DNA of 64,000 bases from Natrinema thermotolerans DSM 11552 (GCA_000337115.1 AOIR01000042.1:31852-95851); one strand, 5' to 3'; positions 36,785 to 44,924 are shown, counted from the first letter of the stretch. Translations and numbers: made by a program. The notes: a model not told the origin generated them from the sequence alone.

Positions 36785-36928
36785 GTGTGTCCGGAACCCT
36801 CAACCCGCGTCACCAACGCTCGGTACGCGTGGGATTTCGCGTTCGACGTAACGAATCCTGGTCTTCGGGTCCGGTTTGCTGCGAGCGCAGAACAGCTTGA
36901 CCGGCTCTTCGAGGAGACCACTCACTGA
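36785..36928 (+). CDS. Possible 47-aa ORF or gene remnant
   Basis: From a GTG the frame reads ARYAWDFAFDVTNPGLRVRF and EQLDRLFEETTH, which looks protein-like, but its start overlaps the conserved GACGGGGTGTGTCCGGAAC sequence seen before other promoters. It may be a remnant C-terminus. Confidence 0.3.
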   Translation: MCPEPSTRVTNARYAWDFAFDVTNPGLRVRFAASAEQLDRLFEETTH

Positions 36929-36949
36929 CCCTTCGCGGTTCTACGCGAG

Positions 36950-36986
36950 CGTATCTGCCGGTCTTCCCTTCCTATGCGTTACTAAT
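36950..36986 (+). promoter_or_regulatory. Element-type promoter
   Basis: TATCT at 36952, TTACTAAT exactly 27 bp later at 36979, ATG 36991 at 39 bp. Confidence 0.75.
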
Positions 36987-36990
36987 GAGT

Positions 36991-37284
36991 ATGGGAGATG
37001 CACCAACAGCGGAGGAAGTAGCTGATTCCACCGGTGCTGAATTAGAGATGTTACAGCAGGCGCGGGAAGCTGCCGACAACCGCGTGAACGAGTCGGAAGG
37101 GTCGAGCGACAACTTGACCGAAGAAGACAAACTGATCATCAGTTGGGCCGGGTTCCTCGCCGGAACCGTCGCGGGGTCCGTGTTCGATTCGTGGCCGGCG
37201 CGTCTCGCTGCAGGGTTCGTGCTGTGGATGCTGTCGGCGTTCGTGGCTGGGTCGCTCAACGACCACGTTACACGTACTGAGTAA
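36991..37284 (+). CDS. Small membrane protein with helical cytoplasmic part
   Basis: A 97-residue protein: a soluble helical first half (LEMLQQAREAADNRVNES) and two membrane segments in the second (ISWAGFLAGTVAGSVF and LAAGFVLWMLSAFVAG). ATG 36991 fits the 39-bp promoter spacing; ATG 36985, within the TTACTAATG box, is the alternative. Confidence 0.6.
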   Translation: MGDAPTAEEVADSTGAELEMLQQAREAADNRVNESEGSSDNLTEEDKLIISWAGFLAGTVAGSVFDSWPARLAAGFVLWMLSAFVAGSLNDHVTRTE

Positions 37285-37286
37285 CG

Positions 37287-37394
37287 ATGCACGGGGCGTA
37301 CATCCTCTTAGTTTGCTTTTGCATCCTGTTCTTCTCCCTCGCCGTGTATGTGGTCGTCCGGGCAGCGTTCAGCGCGGTGACGGTCAGTAACTGA
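37287..37394 (+). CDS. 35-aa single-span membrane peptide
   Basis: A short ORF that is one hydrophobic helix (YILLVCFCILFFSLAVYVVV) with a short polar tail. It starts 2 bp after the previous membrane-protein stop, so the two are likely co-translated. Confidence 0.5.
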   Translation: MHGAYILLVCFCILFFSLAVYVVVRAAFSAVTVSN

Positions 37395-37552
37395 CGCGTG
37401 GGGTGAGTGCCCGCCAACCGTTCTCACTCACTGTGCTCACGCAGTGTTATCGCTCACAGTTACCGCGGAATGTTATCGGTGTGTGCGTTGCACCTGTGTG
37501 ACCGCACAGACTGTGCGTTCCTGCAGTCCTTTACTTTGAGACGTGGTGTGTG

Positions 37553-37589
37553 GGTATCTGTCACCCTAACTCCGGCACGGGTTACTAAC
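37553..37589 (+). promoter_or_regulatory. Element-type promoter
   Basis: TATCTGTCACCC at 37555, TTACTAAC exactly 27 bp later at 37582, ATG 37594 at 39 bp. Confidence 0.75.
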
Positions 37590-37593
37590 GGGT

Positions 37594-37809
37594 ATGGTAG
37601 AAGAACCGCGGTTCGATGGAATCGTGACCGACGTGATTTACTCGATGTTCGGGAAAGGAATCGACGCCGTCCACTGTGACGAGTGTGGGAGTGCTATCAT
37701 CCTTACCAACCGTTCGGGTATGACTGTCCTTGACGACGACACCGATGAGAACGGTTTGATTCTAACGTGCGATTGTCAGTACTACCCGATTGACGACCTG
37801 CCACCGTAG
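37594..37809 (+). CDS. 71-aa zinc-binding protein
   Basis: HCDEC near residue 29 and CDC near residue 60 provide up to four cysteine ligands; the protein is acidic and ends DDLPP. It has a complete element-type promoter. Function unknown. Confidence 0.65.
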   Translation: MVEEPRFDGIVTDVIYSMFGKGIDAVHCDECGSAIILTNRSGMTVLDDDTDENGLILTCDCQYYPIDDLPP

Positions 37810-37859
37810 CCCGTGATTAGGTGTGTCTGTTCCCGGGGCACCTGACACAGCTCAGGGAC

Positions 37860-37909
37860 GTATCTGTTCTTTATTAGTGTATAACACATAGTATAACACA
37901 TAATAGAAC
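37860..37909 (+). promoter_or_regulatory. A/T-rich promoter with short tandem repeat
   Basis: TATCTGTTC is followed by TATAACACATAGTATAACACA and an ATAATAG stretch, a partial repeat of TATAACACATA. It directly precedes the AbrB-like gene at 37910 and could hold its autoregulatory site. Confidence 0.45.
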
Positions 37910-38119
37910 ATGCCCGAAAACTTCGGATTCACCACGAAATTGTGGCAACGATCCACAAACTCGTACGCCAGCACCATCCCGAGAGAAATCCTCGCAATCA
38001 CCAACGCACCGACCGGCGACGACGCACGAGTGAAGTGGTCAATCAACACCGACCCTGACTCAGACGCAGATGTCGAAGTGCGATTCGTCACAGAAGACGA
38101 CGAAGGTGAGAGCAAATGA
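37910..38119 (+). CDS. AbrB/MazE-like DNA-binding protein
   Basis: A 69-residue protein with KLWQRSTNSYASTIPREILA near the start, the typical AbrB/SpoVT strand-turn-strand, followed by a beta-rich acidic tail. It heads an operon of two membrane proteins and a serine recombinase joined by 4-bp overlaps, so it probably controls them. No adjacent toxin is evident. Confidence 0.65.
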   Translation: MPENFGFTTKLWQRSTNSYASTIPREILAITNAPTGDDARVKWSINTDPDSDADVEVRFVTEDDEGESK

Positions 38120-38331
38120 GAGAACTCGGGTGGGAAGTAGAACGGTTCGCTTGGTACACGGCATTCACGTGCACTACGGTCGTGCTCTTGTGGATTATCC
38201 GCTACGTGTCCGGTGTGATGCTCATCCCACGAAACGACCTGTTGTGGCTGTTGGCGATGTTCCTACTCAGCGTAGTCTGGTGGGGTACATCCCGCGAAGC
38301 AACCGAACTCCGACGGGGTGGCAACGCGTGA
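38116..38331 (+). CDS. Small membrane protein
   Basis: A 71-residue protein with two membrane helices (residues 12-36 and 41-56). It overlaps the AbrB-like gene by 4 bp and the next gene by 4 bp. Unknown function. Confidence 0.6.
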   Translation: MRELGWEVERFAWYTAFTCTTVVLLWIIRYVSGVMLIPRNDLLWLLAMFLLSVVWWGTSREATELRRGGNA

Positions 38332-38555
38332 CACGACCGGATAAATGGGACCTGGCCCTCGCCACAGTCTGGGCGGCCCCATGGATTGCCCTATGCGTAC
38401 TGTTCGCACTCGGTGGGGAATGGGGTGGTGTTGCTGTAACCTCCGTACCACTCGCATTCTTGTTCCTCATCTTCAGGAGAGGAGGGTACTACGACGTACC
38501 GGGTGAACAGACGACGCTGACAGACTCCGACCAGTGGGGAGGTGACGGCGCGTGA
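38328..38555 (+). CDS. Small membrane protein
   Basis: A 75-residue protein from GTG 38328, with two membrane helices (residues 8-26 and 33-48). Both ends overlap neighbours by 4 bp, supporting GTG rather than the longer frame. Unknown function. Confidence 0.6.
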   Translation: MTRPDKWDLALATVWAAPWIALCVLFALGGEWGGVAVTSVPLAFLFLIFRRGGYYDVPGEQTTLTDSDQWGGDGA

Positions 38556-39277
38556 CACGAGCGCTGTACGTCGTTCGGCAGTCGCAAGGGGAAGACGACG
38601 ACACGGCCAGCCTGCGACTGCAGCGGAAGGTCGTCCCGCGGCTCGCACGGAACCTTACCAGCGACTGGAACGCAGTGGACGCCGTAGACCTCGGAGTGCA
38701 CACCGGGTTCAGCATCCACTCACGCGACCGTGACGCGTCTCGCATCGATGCCAACCCCAACGTCACGGACGCCGTTCAACGCGTGGAGGACGGCGAGTAC
38801 GACTACATAGTGGCGTGGGACGACACGCGTCTTGCCCGTGACGATTACTTCGCAGCGTGGAAGGGCGCGGCGAAGTTCGGTGGGGCGGAGTTCGCGTTCG
38901 TTGAGGAAGCTGATGTCGGGTCGCTTACGCACGGTGTCCGGCGGAAGGTTGAGGAGCACGTGAAGAAGGATGAGCTCAAGAAAGCGCTGGCTGCTTGGAC
39001 TGATCGTGAGGAGGAGGGGAAGTGGAACTACCCGGCCCCGACTGGGTTGGAGTACGACGACCAGCGGGACTACTTGCAGCCGGGTGAGGGGTTCTACGCG
39101 TGTCTGCAAGTGATTACGATGCGTGAGGCGGGTGAGTCGTGGACGACGATCGCGGATCGGGCTGGTGTCGCGCGTTCGACCGCTCGGAACATCTACGACC
39201 GGGAGCCCGTGTACACGGCGTTCGTGGATAGGGGCGGGGTCGTCGATTCGCCGCAACCAGTGCCTGCGAACGCCTGA
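38552..39277 (+). CDS. Serine recombinase (resolvase/invertase type)
   Basis: A 241-residue protein from GTG 38552. The resolvase fold starts YVVRQS with Arg9 and nucleophile Ser11, followed by DYIVAWDDTRLARDD (about 85-99, DRLxR-like). A helix-turn-helix (WTTIADRAGVARSTARNIYD) ends the protein. It could resolve element multimers, invert a segment or act in transfer. It is separate from the tyrosine integrase, so the element has two recombination systems. Confidence 0.82.
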   Translation: MTRALYVVRQSQGEDDDTASLRLQRKVVPRLARNLTSDWNAVDAVDLGVHTGFSIHSRDRDASRIDANPNVTDAVQRVEDGEYDYIVAWDDTRLARDDYFAAWKGAAKFGGAEFAFVEEADVGSLTHGVRRKVEEHVKKDELKKALAAWTDREEEGKWNYPAPTGLEYDDQRDYLQPGEGFYACLQVITMREAGESWTTIADRAGVARSTARNIYDREPVYTAFVDRGGVVDSPQPVPANA

Positions 39278-39382
39278 ACTTACCAACTCTTACTGCGCCA
39301 CACCAGGGGTTCGCGGTGACGTGAGCGTGTTCTCCGCTCTTGCATAGACACCGGTCTACTGAAACGCGTCCTCCGGTGAGCA

Positions 39383-39419
39383 CGTATCCTTATCCTACCC
39401 CGCCCGACAACTTACCAAC
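39383..39419 (+). promoter_or_regulatory. Element-type promoter
   Basis: TATCC at 39385, TTACCAAC exactly 27 bp later at 39412, ATG 39424 at 39 bp. Confidence 0.7.
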
Positions 39420-39423
39420 ACGC

Positions 39424-39570
39424 ATGCCATACCCTGAACCCGTCCCACGACTCTCCCGTGAGGAATACCGGGCGTTCCTGGAAGAACTGGACGCGTTCGA
39501 ATCCCCGGAGGACATGGAAACGAGCATCGACCGGCACCGAGAAGCCCTCAGAAACAACGCGGACGAGTAA
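39424..39570 (+). CDS. 48-aa helical microprotein
   Basis: MPYPEPVPRLSREEYRAFLE begins a short acidic helical protein without cysteines. It is preceded at the standard spacing by an element-type promoter and ends 38 bp before the next gene. Function unknown. Confidence 0.6.
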   Translation: MPYPEPVPRLSREEYRAFLEELDAFESPEDMETSIDRHREALRNNADE

Positions 39571-39608
39571 CAGAACGATTTACCTTACCAACGACACACG
39601 ACCCGAGT

Positions 39609-39836
39609 GTGAAACACGTAGGCGAGGGAGACCGCGTCCGGATTGACATCCCCGACGAAGCAGACGTGGACCACGATCTGCACGGTGAGCATGGTGAGGT
39701 CGTGACGGTGCTGCGTGACGACGCCGCGTCCGTGACGGGAGTGGATGCAGACGGTCGGCTGTATCGAGTGCAGTTGGATTCTGGGCGGACGGTGGACATC
39801 CGGGGGCGTGACGTGCGCCCGCCGATAGACGACTAA
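39609..39836 (+). CDS. SH3/KOW-like small protein
   Basis: A 75-residue protein from GTG 39609. Beta segments VGEGDRVRIDIPDEADV, GEHGEVVTVL and YRVQLDSGRTVDI resemble a KOW/SH3-like barrel, as found in nucleic-acid-associated proteins. TTACCAAC (39585) lies 24 bp before the start. Confidence 0.6.
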   Translation: MKHVGEGDRVRIDIPDEADVDHDLHGEHGEVVTVLRDDAASVTGVDADGRLYRVQLDSGRTVDIRGRDVRPPIDD

Positions 39837-39958
39837 CCCTCGCGTGCAGCCCAGTTTCCGAAGGGTTACACGCCCTCGCACCAGGGGTTCGTGCCGACGT
39901 GAGCCGGTTTAGACGCCCTGCAGTAACACCGTTCGGCTGCGTGGGTGTTCTCTACCGT
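39837..39958. repeat. Intergenic repeat before the TBP terminus
   Basis: CGCACCAGGGGTTCGTGCCGACGTGAGC (as a whole similar to the stretch at about 39298-39325) plus GTTCGGCTGCGTGGG, related to the leader at 30790. Repeated intergenic sequence with no gene. Confidence 0.4.
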
Positions 39959-40513
39959 TTAGTCTACGGACAGTAATTCAGTAATCTCAGAACTGACAGA
40001 CTCGAACACGTCGGACGCGTGTTCGTATGTCGTGATACCAGTGATAACGACTTTCCCGGATCCGAAAACCAGTACGACCGCATCGAGCCCTTCCGGTCGG
40101 TACACCAGCCCGGGGAACTGCTCCGGTTCGTACTCGGTGTGTTCAAGCCCGAATCCGATTGCGATTGCGTTCAGATTCACAGCCCGTCCGAAGTCCCCGG
40201 TGCACACGATATTCCGGACACCGAACTCGTCGCTGTCCGGGTTGAATTGGATGTCGAGCGCTTGTAACCGCTCGATGAATTCTTCCCGGGCGTCCGCTAA
40301 CCCGGCTACTGATGCAATCCCGACGATGTGGTAACTCCCGGTCCGGTACAGTGTTACCAACGCTCCGTTGTTGAGGCGGATGTGCATCCCTGTGTGCCCG
40401 TCCGGGTCGTACTCCGCTACGTCGCCTAAATCACGGGCAAGGACCGTTAAATCGAGTTCTAAGTCGAACTCCCCGGACCCGACGACGTTAACGATCTCTA
40501 ACCCCTCGCTCAT
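39959..40513 (-). CDS. tbp: Element-encoded TATA-binding protein (divergent TBP)
   Basis: A 184-residue TBP of normal archaeal length with the two-repeat saddle. The second repeat is canonical: RNIVCTGDFGRAVNLNAIA, then EYEPEQFPGLVYR and VVLVFGSGK, with both DNA-kinking Phe residues. The first repeat is unusual: the FPGLVYR position reads HTGMHIRL and the FxSGK position reads TLYRTGSY, so one Phe pair is missing. That predicts altered TATA recognition. ATG 40513 overlaps the stop of the upstream Type IIG gene (TGATG), so the two are probably translationally coupled. Confidence 0.92.
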   Translation of the reverse strand: MSEGLEIVNVVGSGEFDLELDLTVLARDLGDVAEYDPDGHTGMHIRLNNGALVTLYRTGSYHIVGIASVAGLADAREEFIERLQALDIQFNPDSDEFGVRNIVCTGDFGRAVNLNAIAIGFGLEHTEYEPEQFPGLVYRPEGLDAVVLVFGSGKVVITGITTYEHASDVFESVSSEITELLSVD

Positions 40514-43500
40514 CACTTAATCACTTTCAGGAAACTATCCAAGTACTCTTCAATCTCTTCCCTGTGATCCGTTACACCGTAGAGCTCGTACACCGCTTCG
40601 TTCAACGCGTCCACTTCCGCGTCAATCCGGGCTTCCAGGTCGTTGATTGCAGCGTCCAGGTCACTGTGTTCGTCAGCGAACTCGTCCAGACGCTCCGGTA
40701 ATTCCAGGTTCCGGAGTTTATCCCCGGCTATGTACTCGTTCCCGTACTCTTCAAGGAATTCAGTGAGCGCAGCGGCTTCGTGCGTGCTGTGCATCTTCAC
40801 CGTGTAATGCGTGTTGAGACTCACTTCCGTCCCGTCTTGTTCGACAGAGAACGTCCTGATGTTGTAGTCACGTGAGTCTTCGACCGACCGGATTTTCGAC
40901 CGGAACGACACCGTGCGACCGTCGTCTTGGAACGAGTCGAATAGCGTCTCGCGTTCATGCCGGAGTTTCTTCACCTCGCGTTTGGCTTCGTGGATTGTTT
41001 TGGAGTGGTCGGCGATCGTCTCTCGCGTCTCATCATCCGGGAGTTTGATGGGTGCATGGTGCAGGTGTGATGGGCGTACTCGGACCGCGGGTGCGTGACG
41101 GAAGCTCAAGTGCTCGTAGTACGCTTTGTAATAGAAGTCCAGTAGGTTACTGTTCAGCAGGCCAGCAATGTAGTGCGGGTCGAGTGCCGCGCTCGATTCG
41201 CTGAATTCGGCTAATCCGCCGTCGTTCTGCAGCTGCAGGAAGTACGCTGTCTTATTGTAGAATTTCGGGTCTTCGTCCGCGGCGTCTACGACGAACGTTA
41301 GTTCCGGAGCGGTCTCACGGTACGCGATTTTGTCCTTCCCGAACGCTTCCATCTTGTTACTGGACACGTCAGTGTCCTCGTCCGCTTCAACAGCGTCAAG
41401 ATCGATGTACTCCTCAACGTCACCCGGTGCGTCACCCAAGTAGAATTGTTCGAGATTCCTCCCACCGACAACAGGCGTGTCATGATCGTCGTCTTCGGTT
41501 TCGGACGTGTACGGACGGAAGAACCGGGGTTCCTCACCGCGAGAGACCGGTCCACCGCGCCCACCACCGTCCATTTTGCACAAGTCGTTCAGCGGTACGC
41601 ACTCGTCACCGTCTTCCAAGTCTGTTGCCACGCCCCAGAGCTCGTCCGTGATTTGGAAGTTCAACGTGAGCCGGTCAGACCAGTCACTCCACTCATCAAT
41701 GAACCTGTTTTGACTGACCGTGTACCGGTCGTACGTGTCCTCCGTAGTGATTCCGGGGTACTCGTCGCTTTCAAAGTCCGTTTCGAAGTCGTAGTCGGGT
41801 TCGTCACGCCAATCGAGTAGGTCTACCGCGGCGTGGTCTAATGCGTACCCCCATTCGTTCCCGTCAGCGCCTTTCGGGAACACTTTCACGACCTCAGTTT
41901 CGTTCTCTTTCCGGGCGTCTTCGTTGTCTTCCCCTGCGCGTTTCGTCAGTACGATGAGGATCGGGAACGTGTTGACGTCTATACCGAATATCTTGCACCG
42001 TGTAAGGTCAGCGACAAGGTCAATGGTCGCGTTGTCACGGATGTACTTCATAGCGGGTTCCGACGGGTCAGTCACCAACAACGCGTTCGAGACAACGAAT
42101 GCCAGCTGCCCGCCCGGTTCTAACCAGTCCAGTCCCTGTTCGATGAACGCGGTGAAGATGTCCGCTTGGTCTTCGCCGAACACGTCGTGCAGGCGTTCGT
42201 ATTCGTCGATGCGGTGCTGGTCCTGGTTTTCCGCTCGGACGTACGGCGGGTTACCAATCACCCACGTGTAATCATCCTGCTTCGCTTCGATGATCTCGTC
42301 CAAGTCTTCTGCGTTGTCCTCTCTCGCTCGGTAGAACCGGTCGATGCTCGTGGTTTCCGAGCCTTTCGCGGTTAACAACGAGTCCGTGTCGAACGTGGAG
42401 AACGACGGGAGTTCCAAGTGCGCGTCGTCACCAGCGCTACGGCGTTCCTGCAGAACACGGATGAGGAGGTTGGACTGCGCGAGTTGAATGGCGAACGGGT
42501 CAACGTCAAAACCGCGGATCTTCTCGTTTACCAACTCAACCGCGTCCAGTAAGTCGTCGTCCCGTGTCAAATCGTACCCGGAGTCCTTCAACGCGTCAAT
42601 CACACGGCTCATGGCCGCTAAGACGAACGTTCCGCTGCCGCATGCCGGGTCAAGGACGGGTTCGTCGCGTTGTTTGATGTTCCGTTCGTGCGGGGTGAAT
42701 GACGAGTAATCCAGTAGGAATTCGACGGCGGTCGGTGGCGTGTAGTACGCTCCGAGTCGTTTTCGTTTCTCACTGTCCAAGCACTGCTGGTACATCTCCC
42801 CGAAAATGTCACGGTCGATTTCACGGAAATTGAAGTTATCGAACCGTCTGAGAACGGTTTTCAGCACGTCTTCTTCGTAGTGGTACCAGTCGTGCGGGGT
42901 GTCTCTCCGGAACAGCGGGGAGTACACTTCTTCTGCCTGCCGGGACGCGGTGCTCAACGGTTCGAGGAACTTGTTATCTCGGAGTTGGACTTTTTCGTCG
43001 TAGAATTTGATGAACCCGTTACTAATCACCTGCCCGATGATCCCCATATCTTCGAACGTTCGGATGAGCAGTAACCGGTTGTACAGCGTGTTTAGCGTCT
43101 GTAACTGGAACGTTTCACGGATGTCTTCTTTATCCGATTTGTTAGCGGACTCGTAGTCTTTTCCGGTGAGGATTAACCACGACTGCCACTTGTCGTGCCA
43201 TGCACGGGCTTCCTCGTACTCCGCTTCTTTACTGGACAGTTGATTCCGGAGTCCGAGTAGTTCCTCACGGAACTCTGCCACTTCGTCAATCCACCGGTCC
43301 TCGTCAAGATTCCCGGACGCAGCACCGGACAAGTGGTCTCCGTAATCGTATTGCAGATCGTCTGCGACACGGTCAATCGCTTCCTTGTACGGTTCCCAGT
43401 CGATGTGTTCGCGGTACTGTTCACGGAGTTCTTCGCGTTCCGTTTCTATCTCCGCTCGTTCTTCTTCGAACTGTTCGTACTGGTCTTCATATACTTCGAA

Positions 43501-44115
43501 TAACCGTTCGATGCTCGGGAGTAGGTCGTCGTTGAGTGCAGCGCGTGACGCTTCGATGAATTCCTCGAATATCTCCGGGTCGCTGATATCGCGTTGGCTG
43601 GGTTCATCGTTCCATTCCCCGTCGTATGTCCCGGTGATGCGTGTTTTGAGTTGCGCTGCGGTCTGTTCGACGTCGTCGTCGCTTGGGTCGTTGAAAACGC
43701 TGAGTAAGTCGAGTTCGAGTTCTACTGGCGGGTCTTCGTATTCGTTGCTGAAGAAGATGTACCGACCGTCGGTTGCGAGGATGTATTTGAGGCGGAGTTG
43801 GTCGTTGTAGACGCGGGCTTCGCTGATCGCTTGCTCGATTTTGTACCGGGGTTCAGCGTCGCTATGTTCTTCGTCCCACGGTTTCTTGAACTCGCCAACG
43901 ATTCGTGTGACGCCGTCTTTGTCTTCCCAAACGAAGTCTGGCCGGTCGCCGGATTCGATGATTTCTTCGTAGTCGGCGTGTTCTAACCCGAGTTCTTTCA
44001 GGATTGGGACGCCGTAGTTTTTCGCTGCTGTTTCTTCGCCGTGGTCCGGGTCTGTGACTTTCTCGTCAAAGTCGTCGGGGAGGTGTTCTACGAGAGATTC
44101 CGTGAGACCGCTCAT
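40513..44115 (-). CDS. Type IIG restriction-modification enzyme
   Basis: A 1200-residue fused nuclease-methylase (Eco57I-like). A PD-(D/E)xK nuclease lies N-terminally (RPDFVWEDKDG then VGEFKKPW; Asp60, Glu75, Lys77). The N6-adenine methylase has motif I DPACGSGTF (about 487-495) and motif IV NPPY (about 620). A C-terminal target-recognition region (about 820-1160) follows. It would both methylate and cut one DNA site, stabilising the element. A TATA box (TTATAA, about 44143) lies about 28 bp before the ATG. It forms an operon with tbp. Confidence 0.9.
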   Translation of the reverse strand: MSGLTESLVEHLPDDFDEKVTDPDHGEETAAKNYGVPILKELGLEHADYEEIIESGDRPDFVWEDKDGVTRIVGEFKKPWDEEHSDAEPRYKIEQAISEARVYNDQLRLKYILATDGRYIFFSNEYEDPPVELELDLLSVFNDPSDDDVEQTAAQLKTRITGTYDGEWNDEPSQRDISDPEIFEEFIEASRAALNDDLLPSIERLFEVYEDQYEQFEEERAEIETEREELREQYREHIDWEPYKEAIDRVADDLQYDYGDHLSGAASGNLDEDRWIDEVAEFREELLGLRNQLSSKEAEYEEARAWHDKWQSWLILTGKDYESANKSDKEDIRETFQLQTLNTLYNRLLLIRTFEDMGIIGQVISNGFIKFYDEKVQLRDNKFLEPLSTASRQAEEVYSPLFRRDTPHDWYHYEEDVLKTVLRRFDNFNFREIDRDIFGEMYQQCLDSEKRKRLGAYYTPPTAVEFLLDYSSFTPHERNIKQRDEPVLDPACGSGTFVLAAMSRVIDALKDSGYDLTRDDDLLDAVELVNEKIRGFDVDPFAIQLAQSNLLIRVLQERRSAGDDAHLELPSFSTFDTDSLLTAKGSETTSIDRFYRAREDNAEDLDEIIEAKQDDYTWVIGNPPYVRAENQDQHRIDEYERLHDVFGEDQADIFTAFIEQGLDWLEPGGQLAFVVSNALLVTDPSEPAMKYIRDNATIDLVADLTRCKIFGIDVNTFPILIVLTKRAGEDNEDARKENETEVVKVFPKGADGNEWGYALDHAAVDLLDWRDEPDYDFETDFESDEYPGITTEDTYDRYTVSQNRFIDEWSDWSDRLTLNFQITDELWGVATDLEDGDECVPLNDLCKMDGGGRGGPVSRGEEPRFFRPYTSETEDDDHDTPVVGGRNLEQFYLGDAPGDVEEYIDLDAVEADEDTDVSSNKMEAFGKDKIAYRETAPELTFVVDAADEDPKFYNKTAYFLQLQNDGGLAEFSESSAALDPHYIAGLLNSNLLDFYYKAYYEHLSFRHAPAVRVRPSHLHHAPIKLPDDETRETIADHSKTIHEAKREVKKLRHERETLFDSFQDDGRTVSFRSKIRSVEDSRDYNIRTFSVEQDGTEVSLNTHYTVKMHSTHEAAALTEFLEEYGNEYIAGDKLRNLELPERLDEFADEHSDLDAAINDLEARIDAEVDALNEAVYELYGVTDHREEIEEYLDSFLKVIK

Positions 44116-44168
44116 TGATGAGAGATTCTTCTCACGTTCACGTTATAAGTGTGCGTCCTTCGTTTGGC

Positions 44169-44205
44169 TGTATCTCTCACCCTTCTCTCCCGAGGGTGTA
44201 CTGTG
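44169..44205 (+). promoter_or_regulatory. Element-type promoter, diverged copy
   Basis: TGTATCTCTCACCC; TATCT at 44171, the TTACYAAY position has decayed to GTACTGTG, and the GTG start at 44210 lies 39 bp away. Confidence 0.5.
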
Positions 44206-44209
44206 TCGT

Positions 44210-44389
44210 GTGGTCAAGGATACCAACGAGAACACCCGAAATGGGGAGTGGCGGCCGGACTGCCCGCACTGCGGACAACCGTGCGCGAAGGTCCGCGTGT
44301 CGGAGAACGTCACGCGGTACGAGTGCAGTGACTGCCACCAAACACCTGGTCTCATCGAGCGCATCACGGCGTTCTTCGGAGTGTCGTGA
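44210..44389 (+). CDS. 59-aa zinc-ribbon protein
   Basis: From GTG 44210 the protein carries CPHCGQPC and CSDCHQ, a zinc ribbon, and ends in a helix (LIERITAFFGVS). The start fits the 39-bp promoter spacing. Function unknown. Confidence 0.65.
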   Translation: MVKDTNENTRNGEWRPDCPHCGQPCAKVRVSENVTRYECSDCHQTPGLIERITAFFGVS

Positions 44390-44428
44390 CGGGGGGGTGT
44401 CCGGAACTTTTCAGGCGGTTCACCCGGC

Positions 44429-44465
44429 CGTATCTGTCGCCCATCCCGGTCTACGTGTTACTAAT
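44429..44465 (+). promoter_or_regulatory. Element-type promoter
   Basis: CGTATCTGTCGCCCATCC; TATCT at 44431, TTACTAAT exactly 27 bp later at 44458. The ATG is part of the TTACTAATG box (44464, 33 bp). The nearly consensus copy. Confidence 0.8.
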
Positions 44466-44766
44466 GAGTACACTCATGAGCAGCATCCCAACCATCGAGG
44501 ACGTGATCGTGTTCGCCGCGGTGCTCGCAATCCTCACCGCCGGCACGTTCGCCGCGGTCGTCGCAATCCACCCTGACGCGTACGTGTCCGTCTCCGACGG
44601 TGACGCCAGCATCGTACTCTGCGAGGAAACCATCCCAGAACCGTTACAGAACGCGACAGAAACGACACCGGCCGAGCACGCACCGCTCATCCCGTTCGTT
44701 GACGTGGAGGGTGACTGTGTAATCGTCGGTGAACTCAACCTCACACCGGGCACTGGCGAGGTATGA
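44464..44766 (+). CDS. Membrane-anchored exported protein
   Basis: A 100-residue protein with one N-terminal membrane helix (residues 15-37, VIVFAAVLAILTAGTFAAVV) followed by an acidic extracytoplasmic domain holding two cysteines (LCEE and GDCV) that may form a disulfide. It overlaps the next gene by 4 bp. Confidence 0.6.
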   Translation: MSTLMSSIPTIEDVIVFAAVLAILTAGTFAAVVAIHPDAYVSVSDGDASIVLCEETIPEPLQNATETTPAEHAPLIPFVDVEGDCVIVGELNLTPGTGEV

Positions 44767-44924
44767 TGTGGTTCGGGTACGGTGATGCGCTGTTCGTTGC
44801 AGGTTTCGTGTTCTACCTCGTAGAAAATGGCGCGTCGCCCGTTGAGATATGGGTTCTCGGGTTTGTGGTTACGTTCATTGAAGCGTTTGCTCGCGGGTTC
44901 ATCGAAGCCGCGAGGGAAGCATGA
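44763..44924 (+). CDS. 53-aa membrane protein
   Basis: Two hydrophobic segments (LFVAGFVFYLV and WVLGFVVTFIEAFA). ATGA overlaps on both sides mark it as the middle gene of a three-gene operon. Unknown function. Confidence 0.6.
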   Translation: MMWFGYGDALFVAGFVFYLVENGASPVEIWVLGFVVTFIEAFARGFIEAAREA

